Assembly (NCBI GenBank): GCA_030247885.1
Contig: JAPDRO010000011.1
Span: forward strand, 434,001 to 498,000
DNA from: Taxawa tesnikishii (nom. ined.)
Taxonomy: Eukaryota > Ascomycota > Dothideomycetes > Dothideales
DNA length: 64,000 nt
Direction: 5' to 3'
Part shown: piece by piece, positions 22,412 through 32,981 of the stretch
How positions within the stretch are numbered: the first letter of the stretch is position 1
How the letters are laid out: every line of letters starts with the position of its first letter
Translations under genes and position numbers: made by a program
The notes under the pieces: generated by a model
What the model was told of the DNA's origin: nothing
Databases searched by the model: none
What the model saw: the letters and a program-made list of their open reading frames with translations, nothing else

Positions 22412-23089
22412 GGCCCAATTCGTGTACTGGTCTCGAAGAAGGTTGCGTCTGTAAGTGGTAGATTTAACGGAGTCGAGTCGTACGCTGAGTTGTATCAAGC
22501 AAGCAGGGATCTAGCTTATATATCTAAGAAGTGGCGTTCAGGCTCCAGCATAGAGGTATTGGCACAGGTATTGGCACGGATATCGGTTTAAAGTCGCAAG
22601 TAGTGGTAGGATTACACGTTGCTGCTAAGCCTCGATGTTCTTTGTCTATGTATGTTTCCCTCTACGTCAGCGCTCACATGCCAAGTTCAGGCGAAGAACA
22701 CAACAATGCCGCCACGCAGTAGGACAGACAGATATGTTATTTTGGACAGTAATTTAGCAGGCTTCTCGTCGAAGCACAATGGTATCCTATGTACGAGTCC
22801 AATCCGGCCACCCTTGTTGCCGTTCCCCATCCCCGCCACCCCTCCCTCCACACCGCCCAAGGCCGATCGCATTCGCGCAACGCCAGCGCTTCACGAACAA
22901 ATCCGAATGTACATGCGGCTCCCAAGCCCAGCCCGACACGAGGTATCAACTAATAGAAAGTGAGGAAAAAAATGATGCGACTTGCAGCTCGTCCAGGTCG
23001 GCGGAAATGATTTGGCGGATCGGTATCAGTATCTGTTTCAAACGGCGAGTCAGCTCATCTGTAACTTGGAAGCATGCATGCGACAAGTA
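22412..23089. other. Intergenic, nothing recognised
   Basis: About 680 bp containing the SEC18 promoter and the 3' flank of the next minus-strand gene. No gene or repeat is supported. Confidence 0.6.
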
Positions 23090-23751
23090 TCACCTGCTAT
23101 GCACAGGATACTGGGGGTAGTTTCCGCCAGCATAGAGATCAGGGTCGACTGACCTGTACCCGCCACTGCTCCTCCTTCTGTCCTTTCTTCGAGGTGCGAC
23201 ATCTGAGTGCTCTTCAATAACTTCCACAACATCATCGCCGTCGACTCGGCGCTCACCCCGCTCTTCCACCACGAAGCTGCTTCGGGGCATCGTTTGTGGT
23301 GGTCCTCTGCTTGTCTCTCTGATGATCCTCTCTTGCCGTATGACGCGCTCCGGCCGCGGACTCCTGGTCACTGAGCGCATCTCCGATCTCCTCGACGACC
23401 GCGGTCTCCGCCTTTCTCGAACTACGACGTCTTCCTCCCCACTGCACCGCTCTGGTTGCCGCGCGCTGCAAAGGAGAACAAGTAGATGAGAAGGATGAAA
23501 CCCGCGACTGAGCCCAGGGTAGCTCCAACAACGGTGCCCGGGCTAGGTCCAGCATTGAGGCCTTGGTAAACCGTGGGAATAGCTATGGTGTTTTGCTGGC
23601 GCCGGTGGAAGGACTGCGATTGTTGAGGTTCTACTGCGGGAGCGAGTTGCGACAGGACATTGCGGGCGACATTCTGGACAGTGGAAAGAGCGTGTCGAGG
23701 TTCCAGGAAAGCCAGATCCAAGGAGTCGTGGAGGAGTGGCAGGGCAGGCAT
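23090..23751 (-). CDS. Small single-pass membrane protein, uncharacterised
   Basis: About 220 residues, single exon, starting at the ATG at 23751. One strong membrane segment (GTVVGATLGSVAGFILLIYL) follows a Gln/Asn-containing N-terminal part. The tail is strongly charged: RERRRPRSSRRSEMRSVTR, then TMPRSSFVVEERGERR, DDVVEVIEEHSD and the end YRSVDPDLYAGGNYP. The frame breaks once in a C4 run (plus strand) at 23437-23440; with one more base GAVG continues to EEDVVVRERRRPR. I recall similar TM-plus-arginine-rich proteins from Dothideomycetes, but no named domain or function. The topology is inferred from the hydrophobicity alone. Confidence 0.72.
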
Positions 23752-24404
23752 TGCGCCGGACAGACGAGTGTGTTGGCCGAAACCGAGTGTGGTGAGCGGA
23801 GGGCGGTGGTGTAATCAACAAGCTGCTGCTGGTTGCCGGAGGTGCGACGCGACGTGGGATGGTTGCGGCAACGGCAAGCGCCGGGAAGCGCGCGTGGTGG
23901 TTTGTGGTTTGTGGTTGGTGGAGCGATGGTGCGAAGGGGAAGGTCGGCAAGGGTGTTGGATGCTTGGCGGGCGATGATACTGACACACACGCGTTCGGGA
24001 GGATTGGGAGGATTGGGGTGTGCAGCGTCTGTACGGGTTCGTTCCGAGAGAGAGAGAAGAACGAAAGGCCGAGAGAGGTTCAGATCAGAAGGGAAAGGAG
24101 ATGCAAATGTAGAGAAAGGCGATAGCTGACGCAACGATGCCGCGCCCTGGACTTATCGGGTTGGTTATTGGGGATGGCTGGCAGACAGCAACAGCAGAGC
24201 GCGTGGCTGAACGCGACGAGCTTCCGAGGCCATGCGTGGGTCGTGCCGTGACGTGTGCGATCCAAGTCCAAGCCAAGGCTTGATATGATACTCTCCTCGC
24301 CACTCGATACATACACAAGCACGTGCACACGCACATGCATCTGATCCTGATGTTACTCACTTGCAGTCACATATGCATCGAGCGACCGAACACCACTGTC
24401 AACG

Positions 24405-24440
24405 GGGAACGGGAACCGGGAAACGGGAACCGGGAAATGG
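24405..24440. repeat. GGGAAC/ACCGGGAA short tandem array
   Basis: Five imperfect copies of a GGGAAC(C) unit. Confidence 0.75.
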
Positions 24441-24553
24441 TACAGAACGCCCGGAGCTGCTGCCGTTGTACTCTGTGCCGGCGGGCGGGTCGACTCCGAA
24501 CAGTGGAAACAAGCGAGAAACGCCAAGCCCGTCAGGCCAAGGCCAGCGTGGGG

Positions 24554-24628
24554 GAAGTAGCAAGTAGCAAGTAGGAAGTAGGAAGTAGGAAGTAGGAAGC
24601 AGGAAGCAGGAAGCAGGAAGCAGGAAGT
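24554..24628. repeat. (GGAAGTA/GGAAGCA)n heptamer repeat
   Basis: About ten 7-bp units. The first block is GCAAGTA, the second GGAAGTA and the third GGAAGCA, so the array is made of three homogenised sub-blocks. Confidence 0.9.
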
Positions 24629-25136
24629 GTTCGAGTAGCGCTTCTGTTCAGAATCTGACAGCGAGTCTCTCTCTCTGTCTCTGTGCCGTCTCCAACCAAC
24701 ACCAACACGCTGACTTGTGTCTCTCGTTCCGGAGGGAGGATGCTGTCAGAACGAGCCGAGCAAAACAGAGCACAGTAAAACAGCATGACAGCACCCCACC
24801 ATACCGGCCGTCAGAAAACGCTCTACGGGCCAAGGAAAACGACCCGTTAATCCCGCCCGTTCCCGTTCAAGCTTTCAGTATTGCGTACTCTGCTTCCCTC
24901 GGCATCGAGGCTGTGCCTTCGCCGCTTCGCCCCATACAGTCCACCTCTCGCCCTCCTCTTCCTGTCCGCTTCTTTTCTTTCTCACTGTTTCTTGCCTCCC
25001 ATACAAACCCGACTCTCGCACAAGGCTATAGTTGCCCAGCACCTGCCATCACACCACAACAACCTCGCGCTCGCGCTCGCGCTCGACATCCCGGTAGCCA
25101 CATCTACCCACTTCCACAAGGGTACCACCACCAGCA

Positions 25137-25517
25137 ATGGCGCAAAAGTACGACCCTCCCAACGGTCCACCACCATCCTACCCCCAACAACCACCGCCAG
25201 CACACTACGACGCTGGACCTGCCGACCCTCGCGCCCAAGGCGGCTACTACGGTTCGCCAGCCCCCAACGGCTACGGCCAGCAGCCATACCCTCCACAAGG
25301 CTACCAACAAAATCCCTATGGCTCTCCAGCTCCAGGCCCATACCAGCAAGGTCCGTACGGCCCGCCGCCACCAGGACAGCAGATGTACTACCAGCAGCAG
25401 CCCATGTACGGGCCGGGCTACGTCGATGACGGACGAAGAGGAGGCGCTGGAGAGGGCATCTGTGCGGGATTGCTGGGTGCATTAGCCTGCTGTTGTTGTT
25501 TGGATTTCTTGTTCTAA
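25137..25517 (+). CDS. CYSTM-type Pro/Gln-rich, Cys-tailed small protein
   Basis: A single exon of 126 residues. The N-terminal 90 residues are Pro/Gln/Tyr/Gly-rich (PPNGPPPSYPQQPPPAHYD, YGPPPPGQQMYYQQQPMY). The C terminus is a short hydrophobic Cys-rich segment (CAGLLGALACCCCLDFLF). This is the layout of CYSTM proteins, tail-anchored or palmitoylated plasma-membrane proteins linked in yeast and plants to stress and metal tolerance. The function here is inference from architecture. The ATG context is good (CAGCAATGG). Confidence 0.8.
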   Translation: MAQKYDPPNGPPPSYPQQPPPAHYDAGPADPRAQGGYYGSPAPNGYGQQPYPPQGYQQNPYGSPAPGPYQQGPYGPPPPGQQMYYQQQPMYGPGYVDDGRRGGAGEGICAGLLGALACCCCLDFLF

Positions 25518-26798
25518 GTGTGCGGCCTTCGCTCTGGAATACAGGATGGAGGAAGGAGGTGAGGGAAAGATGACGCTGAAGGAATAGGTGAGAGGGCAAG
25601 AGAAGGGATGAGATTTGTTCGCGTGCGCAGGGTCTTGTGTATGCCCAGCCGGATGGAGTTGGAGAGCAAGTTGCGGTTTGCTCAGGAAGGCATGGTTACG
25701 GGCGGATACCCGGTGTTCTCGGTGTTTGCGCAAGCGCTTCGAAGGCCGCCTTGGAGCGGGCACGATCTCCTTTTGATCTGGGTTCTAGTATTCGGTTTTC
25801 TCCTTGCGATAGAGTGTTGTTCGCGTTGCCATTACTGAAGGACGCTTCCATATCTCTCAACCAAGACCTTTGTTAAGACCGGCTGCATGAAGCAAGTCGC
25901 AAGTCCTGGTGTTTGGATTCGTGATCAACAAAACGCCTGCAACTACTCAAAATGGGCCTCAGACGGCAAATTCCACACCGTTGTGACCAGACTTGACCAT
26001 TGGATTGCTCATCGGACTGGAGCCCATGAGGATTTGCGCCCGCAAAGTTCTGCCGCAGGTTCTTTCTCCTCGATCGACCCACACCGCTACTCTTGAAGCG
26101 ATAGCTCGCTGGCGATGAGCTTCACGTGAATTCTATATTCCGCAGTTTAACCCAGAACGAGGACGCTCCCACACGTCTCCACGAGACAGCAGTAACATGG
26201 ACCAAGACTGACTCTGCGCGCCCGGTGCCAAGCCATGGGCGTGGGCTACTGTTCGGAGCAAGGACTGCATGAGCATTTGGAAAGGGTTGGCAGGAACGTG
26301 CAGCAATTGGGGATAGCATAGATATATGGTAAGACCTCTCTGCCAAGTGTGTGCAGCTTAGCTTAGGTGAGGAAGGAATCTAGCATGAAACACTATCGTC
26401 ATGACCATCACTTCACCTACGGCTTCCACTGTACTCTTATCGCATGCAGAGGGCACACAAAAAAAACGTTCAGCAACGAGGATTCCCATATGGTCACCCA
26501 CTATAGTACTAACTCGTCGGTCGACTGCTTAAGTTCAGGAGAGCGAACGGGATCCTCTGTTTTCAGCCGCCTATGGCCGAACGTGATAATCGCTTACAAA
26601 CCCAAACAATATGATACTTTTGGTCCAAATGCAACAGCCTTTCCAGAGCAATGTCCTTATCGTTTCGGTCGTGACGTGTGTCGTGCTATACCATACTACA
26701 AATTCGTCATTCCGTCCATCGCTCCTCCTTTGACAGCTTTCTCTTGCCGGCCATCAACTTGCAGCAAGTGAGCAACCCCATGTCGGAAAGCAACAAGC
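25518..26798. other. Intergenic, nothing recognised
   Basis: About 1.3 kb between convergent genes; scattered short ORFs only. No repeat, RNA gene or element is recognised. Confidence 0.55.
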
Positions 26799-28056
26799 TC
26801 AACCCTGCATCTCAATACCACCACTGCCGTGGATGGTCTCGCCAGTGAAATAGCTTCCCAGCGGCGAGGCGAGGAAGACGTATGCGGTCGCAACCTCAAT
26901 GGGCATACCGGCTCTGTTCAGCGGGGCCTGGCCGACACCGAGGTTCTTGACACCTTCGGCTGGGTTGCCCTTGGTGGCGGGCTGCAGAGGTGTCCAGCTG
27001 AGGAAAAGGTGAGCTGGCTGCTTCAGTCCTTCGGAGTGGGGGTAGAGGAGGACTTACATGATACCAGGGGCGACAGCGTTGATGCGGATGCCGTTGGGTG
27101 CCTGTTGCTGGGCCAAGCTGCGGGTAAAGGTGGTGATGGCACCCTTAGTCGCGCTGTAGTCGACCAGTTGTGGGTTACCCATGTACGCGGCGACGGAGCT
27201 GTGATCGTTAGAACGTAGGAGCCGAGTGATGGTTTGGTTCGGGGACTACGTACGAAGAGTTGACGATGCTGTCTCCACGCTTCATGTGTGGGAGCGCGAA
27301 CTTGATCATGGCGAGCATCTGAATGACGTTCGTCTGGAATGTCTTCTCAACGACGGACATGTCGATGTCTTTGTGGTCCTCGCAGGCTTCTTGCATTGAA
27401 CCTATAGTATGCTGTCAGCGAATCTTGGTCCTGGGCGTACCATGACGATGAGTGGCCAGCCAGACGAGGTGCAGCTGAAGACTCAGGCATCAAAGCGAGC
27501 TGAGTTCGCCAACAACGGCTCACGGCAGCAAGCGTTGAGCGTCATGCCCGCCTTCGACAAGCCATACTCTCCTGTAATATCTGACTAGTTGATCGGAAGC
27601 CTGATGACTCACTGTTGTTGACCAGCACGTTGAGCTTTCCGTGCACCTTCATGTGTTCCTCAATCGCCTTCTTGCAGTTGTCCACCTCCCTGAGGTTGTA
27701 CTCCATTCCGTGGCCCTTACGTCCCGCCTTCTTGATCTGCTCAAGTGTCCACTCCGCATCTGGTTTCTCGTCTGGCAGATACAGAATGGAAACATCTGCG
27801 CCCTCTCTTGCCATGAGGATGGCAACACTGCGGCCAATGCCGGAGTCACCACCGGTAATCAGCACGGCCTTATCTTTGAGCAATCCGCGGCCCTCGTACT
27901 CCTTCAGGTAGGGCTTGCTGTCGTCACCCCAGTACTCGAGCTGAGTCCAGACGGCCTGGTTCTTCATGTTGGCGTCGAGACCTGGACCGCCGGACTGGTC
28001 CTGAGCTTCAATCTCATGGGGAAGGCAGTCAAGGGCTTCTGCTGATCTTGAGACAT
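26799..28056 (-). CDS. Short-chain dehydrogenase/reductase (YdaD/YhdF-like)
   Basis: NAD(P)-dependent oxidoreductase of the classical SDR fold, close to bacterial general-stress SDRs and their fungal homologues; the substrate is unknown. Exons 28056-27613, 27401-27254, 27198-27058 and 26997-26799 give about 310 residues. Motifs: the cofactor loop VLITGGDSGIGRSVAILMAR, VLVNNSS, the active-site Ser in NSSSVAAY, catalytic YSATKGA, and the end LGSYFTGETIHGSGG. The frame breaks once in a G4 run at 28018-28021; with one more base, AFPHEIEAQDQSGGPG leads into the core. Intron 1 is long (211 bp). An in-frame ATG at 28188 would add 44 residues that look like a mitochondrial presequence, so this start may also be used. 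Confidence 0.9.
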
Positions 28057-28969
28057 CCTGAAGGTAGGGGTAATGAAGGTCCGGTGTGAGAATGGGTTCT
28101 TTGCAAGGTTTCCTGAAAAGGCGGGTATTGACTGAAGTGTTGATCGAAGTGACCTAGCAAAAGAAGATCGAAGAGTAGCGGTGAGCATTAAGTAGCAAAG
28201 GGAAAAAGGGTTTCTTGTCCGGGCCTGCAGTGGATAATGTAGGCAACGTAGCGATTGCCTACAGTGTTGGCTGGATGATGCCCCTCTGGATAAACACAGT
28301 GACCTCATCCATCATACAGTCGTCATCGTACGTTCTCATGAAGTATGGACGGGAGCCATGCTGTACTACGGCACGCTCTGACTACAACATAACGGAGCGA
28401 GAGAGCTGTCGAGGGCGGGGCTCGACCCTCGACCAACTCCGGCGTGACATGTCCTGCTTGTGTGTGTGTGTGTCTCCAATGGTACGAGAGCAACGGCCAA
28501 GAGTCGTTGGACCGAGAAGACAACATCTCGTGATATATGGGACTGGAACTTTCCAGACCCTTTTCTTGGCGTGATTTTGCGGGGATCCCGGACTGGGATA
28601 TTCACCCATCCGAAAATTATATACCGCTTCTCTCGTACGTGCACTGTGCGTGTAGCACTAAAGTACTGCTGTGTTCCGAGGTATGTGGCGTCTTCTCACA
28701 ACACCTGTGCCAGCTGTGCCTTCTTGAGAGACCCTGTCGTTACTCTTCACGTCTCCGTTCCTTCTTCGCGTACCGCGTACGGAAACCAGTTACCACCCCA
28801 GATGAAAGAGCTTGTTTAGTGGTGGTTCCTTCCTAATGCACCCAACCCCTGACCTGTGGAACAAGAACACCTTGCGTTTTTGCAAGCGTGTTTTGCTCGA
28901 AGATTGACCTTCATCCGTCCTCTGTCTAATGCACATCCTCGATTGTCTAGTTTGGAATAAATTCAAAGC
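28057..28969. promoter_or_regulatory. Divergent promoter SDR / ADE1
   Basis: About 910 bp, with a (TG)7 run at 28459-28472. No gene is supported. Confidence 0.55.
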
Positions 28970-30165
28970 ATGGCAAGTGTACCAGACGTTGTGAGCCAGA
29001 TCTCTCCGGAGGGTACGCCTTCTTGTCCATACAAACACACTGCCCCTTCACTATAAGTACATTACTCTGACCAATACCTCAGTAGAGCAGCATGGCCTCA
29101 CCAAAGTTGCCAGCGGCAAAGTCCGCGAAATCTACACCATGACCAGCGACAGTTCATCCCTTCTCTTCGTGGCCACGGACCGTATCTCCGCCTACGACGT
29201 GATCATGCAGAGTGGAATCCCTCACAAAGGCGCCCTGCTCACCCAACTCACCGCGCACTGGTTCTCCCTCTTCGCCACCAAGATCCCGGACCTTAAGACA
29301 CACCTGGTCTCCACTGCCCTTCCTGCCACATTGTCCGAGCCGCTCGGCCCGGAGCTGAAAGCTCAGTTAGCGCTGCGCTCCATGGTTGTTCGCAAGCTCA
29401 AGATCTTCCCGCTCGAGTCTATTGTGCGCGGGTATTTGACGGGTAGTGGGTGGGCGGAGTACAAGAAGAGCGGCACGGTGCATGGAATCCAGATGCCGAC
29501 AGGACTGCAAGAAAGTCAGAAGCTGGAGCAGCCGCTGTGGACGCCGAGTACGAAGGCTGAGGTTGGCGGCAAGGACGAGAATATCTCGCCCGAGAAGGCG
29601 AGGGAGCTGGTCGGGGAGAAGTATGCAAAGAAGATCGAGGAGTTGAGTCTGAAAGTGTACCAAACGGTGAGTCTTTGCATATCCTTGATCTTGTACCTGG
29701 CCCCGAGCGTGGAGAGTGTGCGGATGGGGACGAATCAAATGGAATTCCCGATTGACCACGTGCACAGGCGAGGGACTACGCTGCAGCGCGCGGGATCATC
29801 ATCGCCGACACCAAGTTCGAGTTTGGACTTGACGAGGCTACGGACGAGGTCGTGCTTGTCGACGAGGTCTTGACGCCTGACAGCTCGCGCTTCTGGCCTG
29901 CGGATAGGTACCAGGTGGGCAAGACGCAGGACAGCTTCGACAAGGTAGGCTTGTCTATCTCACTGCCCTTCTTCAACACTCACGTACTGACAGCTCACAG
30001 CAATACCTGCGTGACTGGCTGACAAAACAGGGTCTAAAGGGCAAGGAGGGAGTCGAGATGCCGGAGGCGGTGGCGAAGGAGACTGGACGCAAGTACATCG
30101 AGGCATTCGAGAAGTTGACAGGCGAGAAGTGGGAGGAGGTTGTCAAGGCCGGCGGAAGCGCATAA
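28970..30165 (+). CDS. ADE1: SAICAR synthase (phosphoribosylaminoimidazole-succinocarboxamide synthase)
   Basis: Cytosolic enzyme of de novo purine synthesis, joining CAIR and aspartate with ATP to make SAICAR. Exons 28970-29012, 29083-29666, 29768-29944 and 30001-30165 give 322 residues, typical of the fungal monofunctional enzyme. Signatures: [47 protein letters not shown], the ATP and substrate region [15 protein letters not shown], and [17 protein letters not shown]. All junctions are GT-AG with matching phases and there are no frame breaks. The short first exon ([14 protein letters not shown]) was chosen because it is the only upstream ATG that splices in frame. Confidence 0.96.
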
Positions 30166-30488
30166 GGTCACAATCCAAGGCTCTTCGCGGGACAATGTGA
30201 TGAGTGCAAAAACATTGCGGGGTGGACATGCATCGTCGTTTCCTCATGCTCTGGGCACACAAGCACCGCAAAGATAGACACACTCCAGACTATGAGCCGT
30301 TGACTGCTACGTCACACTGCAGCGATGCGACGTGCCTCATGCGAGAAAAAGCCTTTGATTCAGCCGCTATGCATTTTTGGGGCACTTTTCATTCCGTATG
30401 CCACATCACGACACGCCGCTAATTTCGGAAAAGCCAGAATATGACAAGCCCAAAACTCCCACCACCCATCGTACCTCGGCAGGCACGC
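30166..30488. other. Intergenic between convergent genes
   Basis: About 320 bp of 3' flanks; nothing else is seen. Confidence 0.6.
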
Positions 30489-31033
30489 TTAGATCGTCGT
30501 CTCGTAGGCAAGTGGCGCAATGCTCTCTGGCTTGTTGTCCTTTGCGCTGACGGTGCGGGCCTCCCGGGGCATGGCGGGTTGCCTCTTCAGGTTGAGGTGC
30601 TGTCCGCTCTCCTTGGCCTCCCGCTTCTTCTGGGCGTTGGTCTTGACGCGGGCGAGGAACTCGTCACGGGAGCGGGAGTGCTTGACGTGCTCGATGCGGA
30701 CGTTGATGCGCTTCTCAATGTAGCGGTTGCCGACAACCTTGTAGATGATGACACCGACGGAAGACTTGGTCACGTTGTAGACGACACCAGTCTTACCGTT
30801 GTAGACCTTGTAGGGCATACCCTTCTGGACAGCTGCGCCGACTGTCAGTTTCCTCGTGCCCCCTCTGTTGTGCCCTTTTTCAGTTTCCACGCACCTCCGT
30901 TGGTAACAATGTCCACGATGTCACCAACTCTGTACTGGCGCATGTAGGTGCTGAGCCTGATCATGCCCTTGTTCTTGAAACCCCTGGAGAAAGCATAGCG
31001 AGTGCCAGCGCGAAGACCTGCGGCGTGACCCAT
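30489..31033 (-). CDS. RPL21: 60S ribosomal protein eL21
   Basis: Cytosolic large-subunit protein. Exons 31033-30895 and 30832-30489 give 160 residues, exactly the family length. The sequence [20 protein letters not shown] followed by [36 protein letters not shown] and [19 protein letters not shown] is diagnostic. It lies head-to-head with the uS4 gene over about 560 bp, so the two may share a ribosomal-protein promoter. No frame problem. Confidence 0.97.
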
Positions 31034-31590
31034 TGCGATTGATTACTGTAAAGGCCAAGTGTTAGTGCTTGGTTCAATTGTCAAACGACCGCCTGTGTTT
31101 GGCCGTAAAAAGACAAAAGGATTGTCGAGTGTTGAGTGACGGTATCGGACTGTGGTGGAAGCGATGTGTGTGTGCATGCGAGCCGGCTGCGAAGACTGGG
31201 ATCGGGACTAAAACCAGAGCCTGCTGTTTCGGACGGGCAGAGGCGTTCTCGAGCTTGCGACAACCCGACTATAGAACACGGACGGTTCTGACGACGTACC
31301 TGAAGTGGTCGGAGGGGGGAATGGTTGTCGGTGGTCGTTGGTTGCTGTCGTCTCTCTGCGAAGCCGAACACTGAACACTGAGAAAGATTTCGACAGTCGC
31401 GGCAACCGGCGGTGGGCTTCGCCGCCAAGACCCCAGCCCAGCGCGCTTTCCTAACCAGCAAGCGAAGCCCAGTGTGCCGGAGTTCATCCGATTTTCAATC
31501 CAGCTTTTCTTCAGCGCTTGCTAACTTCTGCAAAGGGAAGACAGGGACGACGCTCCATATCGACAACTACCACCACCACCACCACCAACT
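31034..31590. promoter_or_regulatory. Shared promoter of ribosomal protein genes eL21 and uS4
   Basis: 557 bp between two divergent ribosomal protein genes. A (CAC)n run at about 31571-31588 sits in the uS4 leader just before its ATG. No consensus ribosomal-gene box can be named with certainty. Confidence 0.6.
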
Positions 31591-32419
31591 ATGGCACCAA
31601 GGTCCTACAGCAAGACCTACAAGGTGCGCATACACCCAATGCGCGACACAAAGTCCATTGCTGACATTGCGACAGGTCCCTCGTCGTCCTTTCGAGTCCG
31701 CTCGTCTGTTAGTATCATCCATGGGCCACTGAGCACGAGCTTGCCTCTGCTTAAGTCATGGGATAAAAGACTAACGACTGTTCTTCCGACAGTGACTCGG
31801 AACTGAAGATTGTCGGCGAGTACGGCCTGCGCAACAAGCGTGAGGTGTGGCGTGTCCAGCTCACCCTTTCCAAGAGTGAGTGATGTGAAGTTGCGAAATT
31901 CAACATGCGAGTTGACTGACAATAACTTTCAGTCCGTCGTGCTGCCCGGTACGTGCTTCTGCAAAATGCATACTCCGCCTGCAACTACTGACGGAAACCT
32001 TGCAGTCAGCTTCTCACCCTCGATGAGAAGGACCCCAAGCGTCTTTTCGAAGGTAACGCTTTGATTCGTCGTCTGGTCCGCATTGGTGTGCTCGATGAGT
32101 CCCGCATGAAGCTCGATTACGTCCTGGCCCTCCGTGTCGAGGACTTCCTGGAGCGTCGTCTGCAGACCTGTGTCTATAAGCTCGGACTTGCCAAGTCCAT
32201 TCACCATGCCCGCGTCCTCATCCGCCAGAGACACATCCGCGTCGGCAAGCAGATCGTCAACGTGCCTTCCTACATGGTTCGCCTTGACTCTCAGAAGCAC
32301 ATCGACTTCGCTCTCACCTCGCCATTCGGTGGAGGACGCCCAGGTCGTGTCAGGAGAAGAAGGCCGCCGCCGCCAACAAGAAGGAGGAGGGCGGCGACGA
32401 GGAGGAGGAAGAGGAGTAA
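31591..32419 (+). CDS. RPS9: 40S ribosomal protein uS4 (S9)
   Basis: Small-subunit protein at the mRNA entry site. Five exons: 31591-31623, 31676-31707, 31793-31875, 31933-31948 and 32006-32419. Exon 4 is only 16 nt. The assembled protein ([72 protein letters not shown], the S4 RNA-binding domain [30 protein letters not shown]) is about 192 residues. One base seems to be missing in the AA at 32357-32358. With it, the tail is the usual [17 protein letters not shown] ending at 32417-32419; without it, the frame runs into a long non-conserved Arg-rich extension. Confidence 0.95.
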
Positions 32420-32981
32420 ACGACTCACCATACGGCGTCTTTGGTGCTTTCTCTACGGGTGGCTGAGCGGATGCTGGGATACCGAAAAATGGGCGAGTCG
32501 CATTCTGATAGCGCTATGATATGCCAATGGAATTGGAGTCCAAAAACAAAAAGACCCCTCCAAAAAGAACCAACGAATCACTGACCTTTTGTCGTCCCGT
32601 GCTGCCCACCTTGTATCATCCCTACGGTCATTTATGCTGTACAAAACTTGCTGCGTTCACTCCGATACTAAGCGACGCGGCTCTATTGTCCCACGCTACA
32701 TGCGCAGTTCCTCGTTGCTGCGCACCGTGTGCTCCTCACCGCGCCGCAACATTAGACGCAGTGGAAGTACGCAGACAAGTATATGAGCATACGCGTAACG
32801 AACGAACAAGAGGGCAACTGGCCCCTGTACACGGATATAAGGAGGGGCACGGAGTTATGATAGTCATCCAGATAAGCGAGAGGCTAGTCCCGAGGCTCCA
32901 CCTCCAAGGTGAGCAGTGTAGTAGCTTCCGTACTTACTCTATCGCCTCCCAATCGCCGCTCGCATTGTCAAAGAACTCGTC
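32420..32981. other. Intergenic, DCAF11 promoter
   Basis: About 560 bp between tandem genes; nothing recognised. Confidence 0.55.

Larger units (their letters stand above)
23752..25136. other. Divergent promoter region with repeats
   Basis: About 1.4 kb between head-to-head genes. It holds a GGGAAC-type array (24405-24440) and a heptamer array (24554-24628). ORFs here are poor in protein-like features and none is called. Confidence 0.55.

Noticed and set aside
1-31033. Biosynthetic gene cluster around the P450
   Set aside because: The neighbours are housekeeping genes or orphans; there is no synthase, transporter or pathway regulator next to the P450 within the window.
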